The notes beneath the pieces were generated by a model. The model had not been told where the DNA came from. It made no database searches and worked only from the letters and a program-made list of their open reading frames with translations. From Vibrio tapetis subsp. tapetis (GTDB taxonomy: Bacteria; Pseudomonadota; Gammaproteobacteria; Enterobacterales; Vibrionaceae), in the NCBI RefSeq assembly GCF_900233005.1, contig NZ_LT960611.1, positions 806,001 through 870,000 of the forward strand: a stretch of DNA of 64,000 nt, given 5' to 3'. The translations under genes were made by a program, and so were the position numbers. The first letter of the stretch is position 1. Each line of letters opens with the position of its first letter. Below, in pieces: positions 17,347 through 25,491 of the stretch.

Positions 17347-18944
17347 TTCTGCTTTTCCTTAGGTAAATAGACCGCGACTCTCACTCCCTGAGATGCATTA
17401 TTTACAATTTCTAATTGACCATTATTTAATTTGACGAGTTTATTGACTAAATACAGCCCCATCCCCCTTCCCACTGTATTTTTACTTGAGATGCCTTTCC
17501 TCACTAATTGCTCTACCGACAACTGCTTAGGTAAACCACACCCTCTATCTTCAACTTCGAGTATCACCTCGGTTCCATAGTCGCCGATAGAAACACTAAC
17601 GCGGTTAGTCGTGCGGTTTTGATTACTTAAAGTGGCATCAAACGCATTATCGATGAGGTTACCTAAAATCGTCACTATGTTGTTTGCGCTCATCCCTTCT
17701 GGTAATAACATCAACCGTGACTCTTCATCGATATCGAGCGTTAAACCTAGCTCTCTAGCTCGCTCCGTTTTGCCTAACAATAAACCTGCGACCAACGGAT
17801 CAGTGACAATTTCGCGGATAAAACCAATCAGACTCTGATAGTGATCGGTTTCTTGACCAATCAGACTCTGTACCTCTTCAATTTCTCCTAGCTGCACGAG
17901 CCCACTGATGGTATTAAGTTTATTCCGATGTTCGTGAGTTTGAGACCTCAACATATCGGCGTATTCTCTGCTCTGGGAAAGTTGTTTGGTCAATTCAGTG
18001 ATTTCATCTTGACGACGAAAGCTCGATACCGCCCCAACAACTTGGCCTTCTACGATGATAGGGTATCGATTAGCCACGATGTGCTGGCCGTTAAGGTAAA
18101 TATCCAGATCTTGTTGAGCTTCTTTGGTCGTTAATATTTCCGTTAAGCCGCTTTCTGGCAGCACTGATTTCATGGCTTGGTTAATGGCATTGTCACGATT
18201 AACTTGCAGTATTTCGCAGGCACTTTTGTTGATAGAGCGGATAAAACCGTGGCTATCGATGCTGATAACCCCTTCTTTAATGGTGCTCATCGTAATATCA
18301 AGTTCGACATACAGCCGTGCAATTTCTTCCGGTTCAAAACCCAAGATCGCTTTTTGAAAACGGCGCGAGGCGTAGTTTGACAAAAAGCCGTTAGCCACGA
18401 CCACGAGTAGCGCCATCGCGATTAAATATGCTAAAAACGGCTCGATTCTGTCTTGTAAACTATCCAATAAGTACCCAACGGAAACGACACCAATGATCTG
18501 CCCGTTAGCATTCAATATCGGTGTTTTACCACGAACGGATTTACCCAATGACCCATGAGCAAACGACACATAAGATTCGCCCTTTTCTAAAGCACGAATG
18601 TTATCCCCACCTTTCATTGGCAAACCTACGCGTTCTGGCAAAGGGTGAATCAAGCGAACCCCTTTACTATCGCCAATCACAATAAATGTCGCACCAATTG
18701 ATTGAGTCAATTTAGCCATTTGGCCTGATAAACGCGCGGCTTCAGAGCGTTCAACCATAGAAACCACGGTTGGAGACTGAGCAAGAAATTGTGCTATGCC
18801 AAGTGCCTTTTGCCCCATTTCTTGCTGCTGAGAATGTTTGATATAGGCAAACCCTGCTCCCGACAAAATGAGCAATTCGATTAACCCTGACAGAGTCATG
18901 ATCATCAATAATCGGCGCCTAAAACTTAAACTGTTCCAATTCAA
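17343..18944 (-). CDS. CitA/DcuS-type sensor histidine kinase
   Basis: Membrane sensor of 533 residues: a first membrane helix (about 12-35), a periplasmic sCache/CitA-type sensor (about 36-165, with VRLIHPLPERVGLPM), a second helix (about 170-190), a cytoplasmic PAS domain (about 215-310), the phospho-histidine helix RSQTHEHRNKLNTISGL (H337) and a HATPase domain with NLIDNAFDA, EDRGCGLP and GRGMGLYLV. The start appears to be TTG at 18944, with AAGGA 8 nt before it; no ATG fits the conserved N-terminus. Sensors of this family bind carboxylates directly. It heads a probable four-gene operon divergent from the export operon. Confidence 0.92.
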   Translation of the reverse strand: MNWNSLSFRRRLLMIMTLSGLIELLILSGAGFAYIKHSQQQEMGQKALGIAQFLAQSPTVVSMVERSEAARLSGQMAKLTQSIGATFIVIGDSKGVRLIHPLPERVGLPMKGGDNIRALEKGESYVSFAHGSLGKSVRGKTPILNANGQIIGVVSVGYLLDSLQDRIEPFLAYLIAMALLVVVANGFLSNYASRRFQKAILGFEPEEIARLYVELDITMSTIKEGVISIDSHGFIRSINKSACEILQVNRDNAINQAMKSVLPESGLTEILTTKEAQQDLDIYLNGQHIVANRYPIIVEGQVVGAVSSFRRQDEITELTKQLSQSREYADMLRSQTHEHRNKLNTISGLVQLGEIEEVQSLIGQETDHYQSLIGFIREIVTDPLVAGLLLGKTERARELGLTLDIDEESRLMLLPEGMSANNIVTILGNLIDNAFDATLSNQNRTTNRVSVSIGDYGTEVILEVEDRGCGLPKQLSVEQLVRKGISSKNTVGRGMGLYLVNKLVKLNNGQLEIVNNASQGVRVAVYLPKEKQK

Positions 18945-19164
18945 AGTGTCTTTCCTTAACCTCTTGGAAAGCCTACAATAACATTCTCATTACATCTTTA
19001 GTGTTAACTGCAGCAGAAAAAGCTTTTATTCATTGCTAATCGAACATTTACTAAGCTACTGTTATATGAAACTTTGATTTACACTTTCGACTCTTTACAT
19101 TAGATGTTAGACCTTTAAAATAGAGCATATACTCTAGATAATGTACTTCCCTAGGCGGACAATG

Positions 19165-20568
19165 ATGAAACGTACAACCTCTTGGTTAATCGGTGGTGTT
19201 CTAGCGCTGCCGTTTATTGCAGCCAACGCGCAGCCGCTCGCTTTTGAACAAGCATGGCAAATTGTACAAAGTGACAACGATTCTCTTGCGGCATCGCAAG
19301 CTAATGTCGATCGCTACCGCTACTTACAGCAGTCGAAAGACGGTTTGAACTTACCGAGTATCAAGCTTTCGGCAAACTACACGGTGTTAGATAAAGACGT
19401 GACGGTGAATGGTCATCAATTGGCTGATGCGACAACAGGCTTGGAAGGTCTTAGTGGTTCACCTGTTGGTGGTTTTTTAGGAAACATTCTCGGCGGTATC
19501 GAGACTACTGTTACTGAAAGAGACATTTTCAGCTCTTCTATCCGTGCCATTTGGCCAATCTTTACGGGAGGCCGTATTACGGCTGCACAAGAAATTGCCG
19601 CAGGCCAAGCTGATCAAGCTCGCAGTGAATTTGCGATGGAGCGTCAAGCTCGCTTTGAAGACTTGAGCAAATACTACTTTAGTGTCGTACTTACCAAAGA
19701 AGTCCTTGCTACTCGCAAAGCGGTTGAACAAGGCCTCACCCAGCACCGTGATTTTGCATTGAAGTTAGAAAAACAAGGTCAAATCGCCAAAGTTGAACGC
19801 CTTCAAGCAGAGGCATCGCTAGATAAAGCTAAAGTGGATACCCGAAAAGCCGCTAGAGACATGGAAATAGCCTCTGCGGCGCTTGCAAGTTTGCTCAACC
19901 AAAAAGACATAGAGTTAGAAAGTGCTTTGTTCATTAATCATAAGCTTCCTCCTCTATCTGCTTTTGTTGATCAAACTCTTGCCACTTACCCTGGGCTAGA
20001 TATTCTCGATGCCAAAAAGAAGCAAGCGACCAATTTAGTAAAAGCAGAAGACGGAAAATACTTACCTGAAGTATTTGTTTACGGTGATTACTCTGTTTAC
20101 GAACACGAAAGTTTAGCGAGCCAAATGAAACCTGACTGGATGGTTGGTATCGGTGTAAGCGTGCCTTTAATTGATACCTCTGGTCGCTCTGACCGTTCTC
20201 AAGCGGCACATAGCGCCGTTCGACAAGTGCAGTACCTTCGCATTCAAGCCGAGAAGAACCTCGAAGTTTTGGTTGAAAAAACGTATCTCGCTGCAGAACA
20301 ATCAATGGAAGAAGTAAACGGCCTACAATCGAGCTTAAATTTAGCAACAGAAAACCTAAATTTACGCAGTCGCGCCTTTAATCAAGGCCTGTCGAACTCT
20401 TTAGAAGTTGTTGATGCAGAGCTGTATTTAGCAAGCATCAAAACACAACAACACCTCGCGCGATTCAACTACCTTATCGCTTTAAATAAGTTGCTAGCAC
20501 TTAGCAATGAAATGAACACATTCAGCCAATACGAATCTAGTGCAATCGCTCAGAAGGATAACTCATGA
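19165..20568 (+). CDS. TolC-like outer-membrane efflux protein
   Basis: Outer-membrane channel of about 467 residues with a signal peptide (MKRTTSWLIGGVLALPFIAANA). It has two repeated helical blocks typical of the OEP family; the second includes RSRAFNQGLSNSLEVVDAELYLASIKTQ. The frame opens at 19141, but AGGCGG is 6 nt before the ATG at 19165 and the upstream eight codons do not look like a signal peptide, so the internal start is chosen. Its stop overlaps the membrane-fusion gene by ATGA. It is the exit duct of a four-gene export system. Fused repeats and length are normal for the family. Confidence 0.9.
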   Translation: MKRTTSWLIGGVLALPFIAANAQPLAFEQAWQIVQSDNDSLAASQANVDRYRYLQQSKDGLNLPSIKLSANYTVLDKDVTVNGHQLADATTGLEGLSGSPVGGFLGNILGGIETTVTERDIFSSSIRAIWPIFTGGRITAAQEIAAGQADQARSEFAMERQARFEDLSKYYFSVVLTKEVLATRKAVEQGLTQHRDFALKLEKQGQIAKVERLQAEASLDKAKVDTRKAARDMEIASAALASLLNQKDIELESALFINHKLPPLSAFVDQTLATYPGLDILDAKKKQATNLVKAEDGKYLPEVFVYGDYSVYEHESLASQMKPDWMVGIGVSVPLIDTSGRSDRSQAAHSAVRQVQYLRIQAEKNLEVLVEKTYLAAEQSMEEVNGLQSSLNLATENLNLRSRAFNQGLSNSLEVVDAELYLASIKTQQHLARFNYLIALNKLLALSNEMNTFSQYESSAIAQKDNS

Positions 20569-21548
20569 ACACCAAACTACTTAAACCTGCCATTGCCGGT
20601 ACTGCCACTCTTGCACTAGTTGGCTGGTTGGCCTACAGCTTTGCAACCGCCTATGAAGATCAGCCAATTCGTCTGCAAGGTCAGATCGAAGCGCAACAAT
20701 ACAATGTCTCTTCTAAAGTAGCCGGCCGAATTGATGAAGTGCTTGTACGTAAAGGCGATATGGTTCGTAAAGGCGATATGGTATTCACCATCTACAGCCC
20801 AGAGATTGAAGCGAAATTGGAACAAGCGGTGGCTGGTCAAGAAGCGGCTGGAGCAATGGCTCAACAAGCAGAGAAAGGCGCTCGCGTTCAGCAAATTCAA
20901 GCATCAAAAGATCAGTGGATGAAAGCAAAAGCTGCCTCTGATCTGATGGAAAAAACCTACCAGCGTGTTAATAATCTCTATTCAGACGGGGTCGTCGCGG
21001 AGCAAAAACGTGATGAAGCCAAAACACAATGGCAAGCAGCCAAGTACACCGAAAGCGCCGCTTTCCAAATGTATCAAATGGCGCAAGAAGGCGCTCGTGA
21101 CGAAACCAAACGTGCAGCGGTTGAAAAAGCACGCATGGCAGCTGGCGCAGTGGCAGAAGTAGAAGCTTACGCAGCCGACACTCGAATTCAAAGCTGGTTT
21201 AATGGAGAAGTCTCTCAGGTATTACTAAACAGTGGAGAGCTTGCACCTCAAGGTTTCCCCGTTGTGACTGTTCTTGATATGCAAGACGCATGGGCGGTAT
21301 TTAACGTTCGTGAAGACCAGTTAAGTAAGTTCACAAAAGGCAGCCAGTTTGAGGTCTTTATTCCTGCTATCGACGAAAAAGTCATGCTGGAAGTAAGCCA
21401 CGTTGCAGTGATGGGTGATTTCGCTACCTGGCGCTCTACCGATTCAAGCCAAGGCTTCGATATGCGCACGTTCGAAGTAGAAGCGCGCCCTGTTGTCGCT
21501 ATGGATAACCTACGAGTGGGAATGAGTGTTGTCATCGAGAACTTATAA
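20565..21548 (+). CDS. HlyD-family membrane fusion protein
   Basis: Periplasmic adaptor of 327 residues with one N-terminal membrane anchor (about 9-28). The lipoyl/biotinyl-like half-motif QYNVSSKVAGRIDEVLVRKGD comes next, then a helical hairpin (about 80-190) and a beta-barrel part with SGELAPQGFPVVTVLD. It bridges the inner-membrane permease and the TolC-like channel. An 18-bp near-perfect duplication encodes VRKGDM twice in a row at residues 61-72. The 3' end overlaps the next gene by 23 nt. Confidence 0.9.
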   Translation: MNTKLLKPAIAGTATLALVGWLAYSFATAYEDQPIRLQGQIEAQQYNVSSKVAGRIDEVLVRKGDMVRKGDMVFTIYSPEIEAKLEQAVAGQEAAGAMAQQAEKGARVQQIQASKDQWMKAKAASDLMEKTYQRVNNLYSDGVVAEQKRDEAKTQWQAAKYTESAAFQMYQMAQEGARDETKRAAVEKARMAAGAVAEVEAYAADTRIQSWFNGEVSQVLLNSGELAPQGFPVVTVLDMQDAWAVFNVREDQLSKFTKGSQFEVFIPAIDEKVMLEVSHVAVMGDFATWRSTDSSQGFDMRTFEVEARPVVAMDNLRVGMSVVIENL

Positions 21549-22695
21549 CCAAACCCCGGATTCTCTGGCACATCAGTGGCAGATCGTCAAAAAGGATAAG
21601 TGGCTACTGTCTGTACTGACGTGGTTGCCTATCTTATTGATGGTAAGCCTTTGGTGGGTGTTCTCTTCGAGCATCGCCAGAGACATCCCTATCGGCGTAG
21701 TAGATTTGGATCATAGCCAAGTTTCACGTCAGATGGTTCAGCACTATGATGCAACCTCTAGCTTGTCTGTATCGGCTCATTATACCGATACTCATCAAGC
21801 CAAGTTGGCACTGCAATCTGGTGACATATACGCTTATGTGGTGATCCCTAAAGACACCAGCAAACTGGCTTACCTAGCCCAACCCCCGCAGGTAACGGCA
21901 TTTTTTAATAGCCAATATATTCTTGTTGGACGCTTGGTGAATTCAGCCTTGTTACAAGCTCAAGGAACATTTAACGCCAAGTTGGATGCCGGTAAAATAT
22001 TAGCGAAAGGCAATGCCACGCCAACCCAAGCTCTGGGCAAAGCTGTGCCAATTCGCAGTCAAATAACCCCGTTATTTAACAGCAATACCAGTTACAGCCA
22101 GTTTCTTATTTCTGCTGTTGTTCCTGCAATATGGCAGATCGCCATCGTGGTTTCGACGGTTATGATCATTGCCGCTCAATTAAGAACTCAAACGTTATCT
22201 TCTTGGTTAGGCAATGCTCCTGTGTCTCGCTTAGTGCGTACTCTGGCTCCTTACAGCGTCATATTTGCCTTGCATGGGCTGGCACTTCTGTATTGGTTAT
22301 TCGTTGGCATCGGCTGGGCATTTAACGGCAGCTTCTTGCTGGTCATTATTTGCCAATTATTGATGATTCTGGCTTGTATGATCATGGGCAGCTTGTTTTT
22401 CTTCTTAACCATGGACGCAACACGCGCCATGAGTTTTGCAGGGGCCTATACCGCACCAAGTTTTGCCTTTATGGGCATTACTTTTCCGGTTACTGACATG
22501 AGTCAACTCGCCCAAGCTTGGCGTAGCTTACTTCCTGTTAGCCATTATATCGAAGGGCAAGTTTATCAAGCCAGTTATGGGGCAAATGTTTGGCAAACCT
22601 TAACCACTCAACTGCCCATGCTCGGCTTTATATTTCCTGCTTTGCTCGTCATGTTATTGGTTAAAAAACGTCTAGCTAAAGAGGTAATAGCATGA
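21526..22695 (+). CDS. ABC-2 type permease, first of a pair
   Basis: Integral membrane protein of 389 residues from the GTG at 21526; a TTG one codon later is an alternative and no ATG fits. It has one N-terminal helix (WLLSVLTWLPILLMVSLWWVF), a large extracytoplasmic domain (about 55-215), then five C-terminal helices, the layout of YhhJ/YbhR-like ABC2_membrane_3 proteins. It overlaps the HlyD gene by 23 nt and the next permease by 4 nt. No ATP-binding-cassette gene is in the operon. Probable role is drug or metabolite export with the HlyD and TolC partners. Confidence 0.82.
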   Translation: MLSSRTYNQTPDSLAHQWQIVKKDKWLLSVLTWLPILLMVSLWWVFSSSIARDIPIGVVDLDHSQVSRQMVQHYDATSSLSVSAHYTDTHQAKLALQSGDIYAYVVIPKDTSKLAYLAQPPQVTAFFNSQYILVGRLVNSALLQAQGTFNAKLDAGKILAKGNATPTQALGKAVPIRSQITPLFNSNTSYSQFLISAVVPAIWQIAIVVSTVMIIAAQLRTQTLSSWLGNAPVSRLVRTLAPYSVIFALHGLALLYWLFVGIGWAFNGSFLLVIICQLLMILACMIMGSLFFFLTMDATRAMSFAGAYTAPSFAFMGITFPVTDMSQLAQAWRSLLPVSHYIEGQVYQASYGANVWQTLTTQLPMLGFIFPALLVMLLVKKRLAKEVIA

Positions 22696-23828
22696 GCTGG
22701 TGGACATTAATTAAAAAAGAGTTGATGGCAATTCTGACCCATCCAGCCATCGTCGTGACGGTTTTTGGAGGAACCATTTTTTACTCATTCCTCTACCCTT
22801 TGCCTTATGCTCATCAAGTTGCGCAAGAGCAAGAGATCACCGTAGTAAATTTAGACAAAAGCCGAAGCAGTTATCAGTTAGAACGCATGGTAGACGCTAC
22901 ACCACAAGTAAAAATTGCCACGCGTGCTCACACGATAGAGCAAGCCAAACAGCAGTTTTTGAACAAAGAGGCGAGTGGTATTTTGGTGATACCAGAACAT
23001 TTCTATAAAGATTTGTTACTTGGTAAAAGCCCGACACTTGCCTATGCAGGCGATGCCTCTTACTTCTTAGTATACGGCACCGTAGTTGAAGGTTTAGCTA
23101 AGGCCAGTGGAACATTAGGTGCGCAAGCTAAAGTCGCCAAATTGGTTATGGAAGGCGAACCGATGGCGCTTGCCTCGGAGCAGCATGCCCCTATTCACTT
23201 GAACCTAAAGCCAACGTTCAACCCTAAAATGGGGTATGTCGACTATGTCGTCCCTGCGGTATTTGTGATCATACTGCACCAAACTTTATTGATGGGTGTG
23301 GGCATTCTAACTTGTTCTCAACGTAATAAAGAAGGTTATTGGTCTGAGGCGTCAAAGCTACAACTGCTCGTTGTACGAGTCGGATGTTTTAGCATGCTCT
23401 ACGTATTACTGAGTCTATTTTATTTCGGTTATAGCTTCGAGATGTATGAAATAAGCCGTCTCGCCGCGCCAATTGATCTGGCGATTGTGCTGGTGCCCTT
23501 CCTATTTTCGGCCAGCTTGATTGGTGTTTGCGTCGGTCGATGGGTGCCAAGAACAGAGCTAGTGACTCTGCTGGTTTTACTAAGTTCAATGCCTTTGATC
23601 TTCAGTGCTGGTTTTATATGGCCTGTTGAAAGCATCCCTAGCCCAATTGTATTACTGAGTAACTTGATACCAAGTACGCCAGCCATTATGAGCTTCTTGA
23701 AAATAAATCAAATGGGCGCATCCATCACACAAATAAAAGAGCTAGTCACCCAACTATGGTTGCTAACGCTATTGTGGGGAGTGATGGCTTGGATCTCGAT
23801 GAAAGTAAAGATACGAACAGAAGTGTGA
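22692..23828 (+). CDS. ABC-2 type permease, second of a pair
   Basis: Integral membrane protein of 378 residues with the same layout as its upstream neighbour: an N-terminal helix (IVVTVFGGTIFYSFLYPLPY), a periplasmic domain, then five helices. The shared NLDKSRSSYQ and VVPAVFVIILHQTLLMGVGI segments show it is a paralogue (compare DLDHSQVSRQ and AVVPAIWQIAIVVSTVM). The two probably heterodimerise. It starts at the ATGA overlap with the preceding stop and ends before a strong terminator. An ATPase must come from elsewhere or be absent. Confidence 0.82.
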   Translation: MSWWTLIKKELMAILTHPAIVVTVFGGTIFYSFLYPLPYAHQVAQEQEITVVNLDKSRSSYQLERMVDATPQVKIATRAHTIEQAKQQFLNKEASGILVIPEHFYKDLLLGKSPTLAYAGDASYFLVYGTVVEGLAKASGTLGAQAKVAKLVMEGEPMALASEQHAPIHLNLKPTFNPKMGYVDYVVPAVFVIILHQTLLMGVGILTCSQRNKEGYWSEASKLQLLVVRVGCFSMLYVLLSLFYFGYSFEMYEISRLAAPIDLAIVLVPFLFSASLIGVCVGRWVPRTELVTLLVLLSSMPLIFSAGFIWPVESIPSPIVLLSNLIPSTPAIMSFLKINQMGASITQIKELVTQLWLLTLLWGVMAWISMKVKIRTEV

Positions 23829-23851
23829 TAACGTTATAACAGTCTAAACTC

Positions 23852-23883
23852 AAAATGCAGCGAACGATTCGCTGCATTTTTTA
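23852..23883. terminator. Strong bidirectional terminator
   Basis: AAAATGCAGCGAA and TTCGCTGCATTTT form a 13-bp stem with a CGA loop and T-run. It lies between the convergent export operon and the coiled-coil gene and can serve both. Confidence 0.88.
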
Positions 23884-23909
23884 TTTCAGTCAATAAACAG
23901 AACTCGCGA

Positions 23910-24656
23910 TTACAAACCTATGTCTTCACTCAATTGCTGAATCTGTTGTAGATCTAATCGGTGGACTTCCAGCATTTGGTCGATTTGGCTAAGTCTTGAA
24001 CTTAATTCATCACTTTTATCACAGGCATCACTTTTGGAATCCCAAGACGTGCCTTCTAAGAACACATCACACTCTTTTTTCATGCGTTCTTTTTGCGGTA
24101 ACAACTCATCTCGTTCTTTAACTAAGTCTTTCATTTCTTGTTTGATCGTCAATTCGCGCTGAAACACTTCACGAGAACGTTCAAATACCGTTGCTTGAAG
24201 ATCAGCCTGACGGTTTAGCTTTTGATTATCATCGGCCGCCGCTTCTAAACTTTTCTTCTGCTTAGCGATTAGGTTTTCCTGATCCAAGTTTACTTTCTCA
24301 AGTTCAGTGACGCTTTTTTCTAACTCAGATATTGTCTTTTCGTACTCTGTCGTTAACTGGTCTGATTGAGTCGTTAATTGAACTTCCACTTTTGAGTCAA
24401 AGTCTTTTTGATGACTAAGCAAAGTTTGCTCCATCAGCACTTTCTCGCCTTCAAGTTTTTGAACTCGATTCTCAACACTCGAATAGGCTTGCTGCCAACT
24501 ATTCTGGGTAAGAACAGAACCTGCTAACCCTCCAATTGCCAGACCTAATGAGGCGGCTATAGCGATATACAAATAAGATGTCTTATTACGCTCTTCAACA
24601 ATCACGACTTCATCGTCGAGATCATCTCGTTCAATGGCTTCGTTTTCTTTACTCAC
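23910..24656 (-). CDS. Single-pass membrane protein with long coiled coil, unknown function
   Basis: A 248-residue protein starting at GTG, with GGAG 7 nt upstream. An acidic N-terminal tail (1-22) is followed by one membrane helix (about 27-49, YLYIAIAASLGLAIGGLAGSVL), then almost continuous Glu/Gln/Lys-rich heptads (about 60-245). Two cysteines, C-terminal of the middle, sit in ECDVFLEGTSWDSKSDACD. I do not recognise the family. It follows a 52-residue two-helix protein by 16 bp, and the pair forms a small operon. Cell-envelope scaffold or tether is a guess from the shape. Confidence 0.75.
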   Translation of the reverse strand: MSKENEAIERDDLDDEVVIVEERNKTSYLYIAIAASLGLAIGGLAGSVLTQNSWQQAYSSVENRVQKLEGEKVLMEQTLLSHQKDFDSKVEVQLTTQSDQLTTEYEKTISELEKSVTELEKVNLDQENLIAKQKKSLEAAADDNQKLNRQADLQATVFERSREVFQRELTIKQEMKDLVKERDELLPQKERMKKECDVFLEGTSWDSKSDACDKSDELSSRLSQIDQMLEVHRLDLQQIQQLSEDIGL

Positions 24657-24672
24657 TGTTACACTCCAAACA

Positions 24673-24831
24673 TCAGCGAATGAGTTCCATCAAGACAATA
24701 TAGATAACATAGCTTGCCGCACCCATTACTGAGGTATAAATAACGGCCTTTTGCAGTTTTTCGTTGGTTCGATATTTAAACAGCAAAACGGCGAGCCCAA
24801 TCAAGACCCCGATAGCAATTAATCTAGTCAT
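24673..24831 (-). CDS. Small two-helix membrane protein (52 aa), unknown function
   Basis: Reading the minus strand from the ATG at 24831 gives MTRLIAIGVLIGLAVLLFKY, then RTNEKLQ, then a second hydrophobic stretch AVIYTSVMGAASYVIYIVLM and a stop after ELIR. AGGGAG lies 7 nt upstream at good spacing, which is strong support for translation. It ends 16 bp before the coiled-coil membrane gene and is probably co-transcribed with it. The helices are joined by a short basic turn. Function unknown. Confidence 0.7.
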   Translation of the reverse strand: MTRLIAIGVLIGLAVLLFKYRTNEKLQKAVIYTSVMGAASYVIYIVLMELIR

Positions 24832-25070
24832 AGTAATCTCCCTTACCTCAATCAGTTATAACACTTTTTTTCCATGTTCGCGTTAGCGTAGTGTCGATGT
24901 TTTCACTAAACGACCAAGAATTATGCAAGCAATTATAAATTAGGTAGATGTTACTCAATCACTTGCTCTATTTGCGTGGATTACATTCGATATCGAACGA
25001 CATGAAATCTTATTGAATAGGTAAATGAACAGGCGCAGTACATTACTGATAAGCATTTGATCAAAATCAG

Positions 25071-25098
25071 TTGAATTATTCAAAATTCCTGATAATCT
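25071..25098 (+). promoter_or_regulatory. Candidate promoter of the riboswitch transcript
   Basis: TTGAAT and TAATCT with a 16-bp spacer resemble sigma70 -35 and -10 elements. They would start transcription about 65 nt before the first glycine aptamer. No other good pair was noticed nearby. Confidence 0.4.
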
Positions 25099-25170
25099 CC
25101 TCGTCTTCTTGACGTTAGTGCGTTAAGAACAAACATAATCCACTAATTGGATTCGTGTTCCGATGAAGAT

Positions 25171-25394
25171 GTACAGGAGAGCGGAATCTCTTTAATTAGA
25201 GAGACCTACCGAAGAAGCATAGCCTTTTACTGGCAGCAGTAAATCGCCGAATCTTTCAGGTGCTGTTTTAAGTAACAGTGAGGACTGTCATTGGAGGAAC
25301 CTCTGGAGAGAACCGTTAAATCGGTCGCCGAAGGAGCAAGCTCACACACATATTATGTGTTGAGTGAAACTCTCAGGCAAAAGGACAGAGGAGT
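25171..25394 (+). promoter_or_regulatory. Tandem glycine riboswitch
   Basis: Two consecutive glycine aptamers precede the symporter gene. Aptamer 1 (about 25171-25291) has GGAGAGC, ACCGAAG, GCCGAATCTTTCAGG and GAGGACTG. Aptamer 2 (about 25299-25394) has TGGAGAGAACCG, CGCCGAAGGAGCAAG, AAACTCTCAGGCAAAAGG and ACAGAGGAG. These match the conserved core of the family well. In Vibrio, tandem glycine riboswitches sit before glycine-use or transport genes. Downstream (25436-25487) two mutually exclusive pairings could form an expression platform that hides the ribosome site. Confidence 0.93.
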
Positions 25395-25491
25395 GAAAGG
25401 CTATACCATGTAACTCAATCTATTGAGCCATTTGCGGATCGTTGATCCCCTTTCTCTCTTCTCCTTATATGTTGTTTATTAAGGGGAAACC

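Noticed and set aside
19934..20347. Minus-strand open frame of 137 codons within the TolC-like gene
   Set aside because: Overlaps a clear TolC-family coding sequence and has no supporting features.
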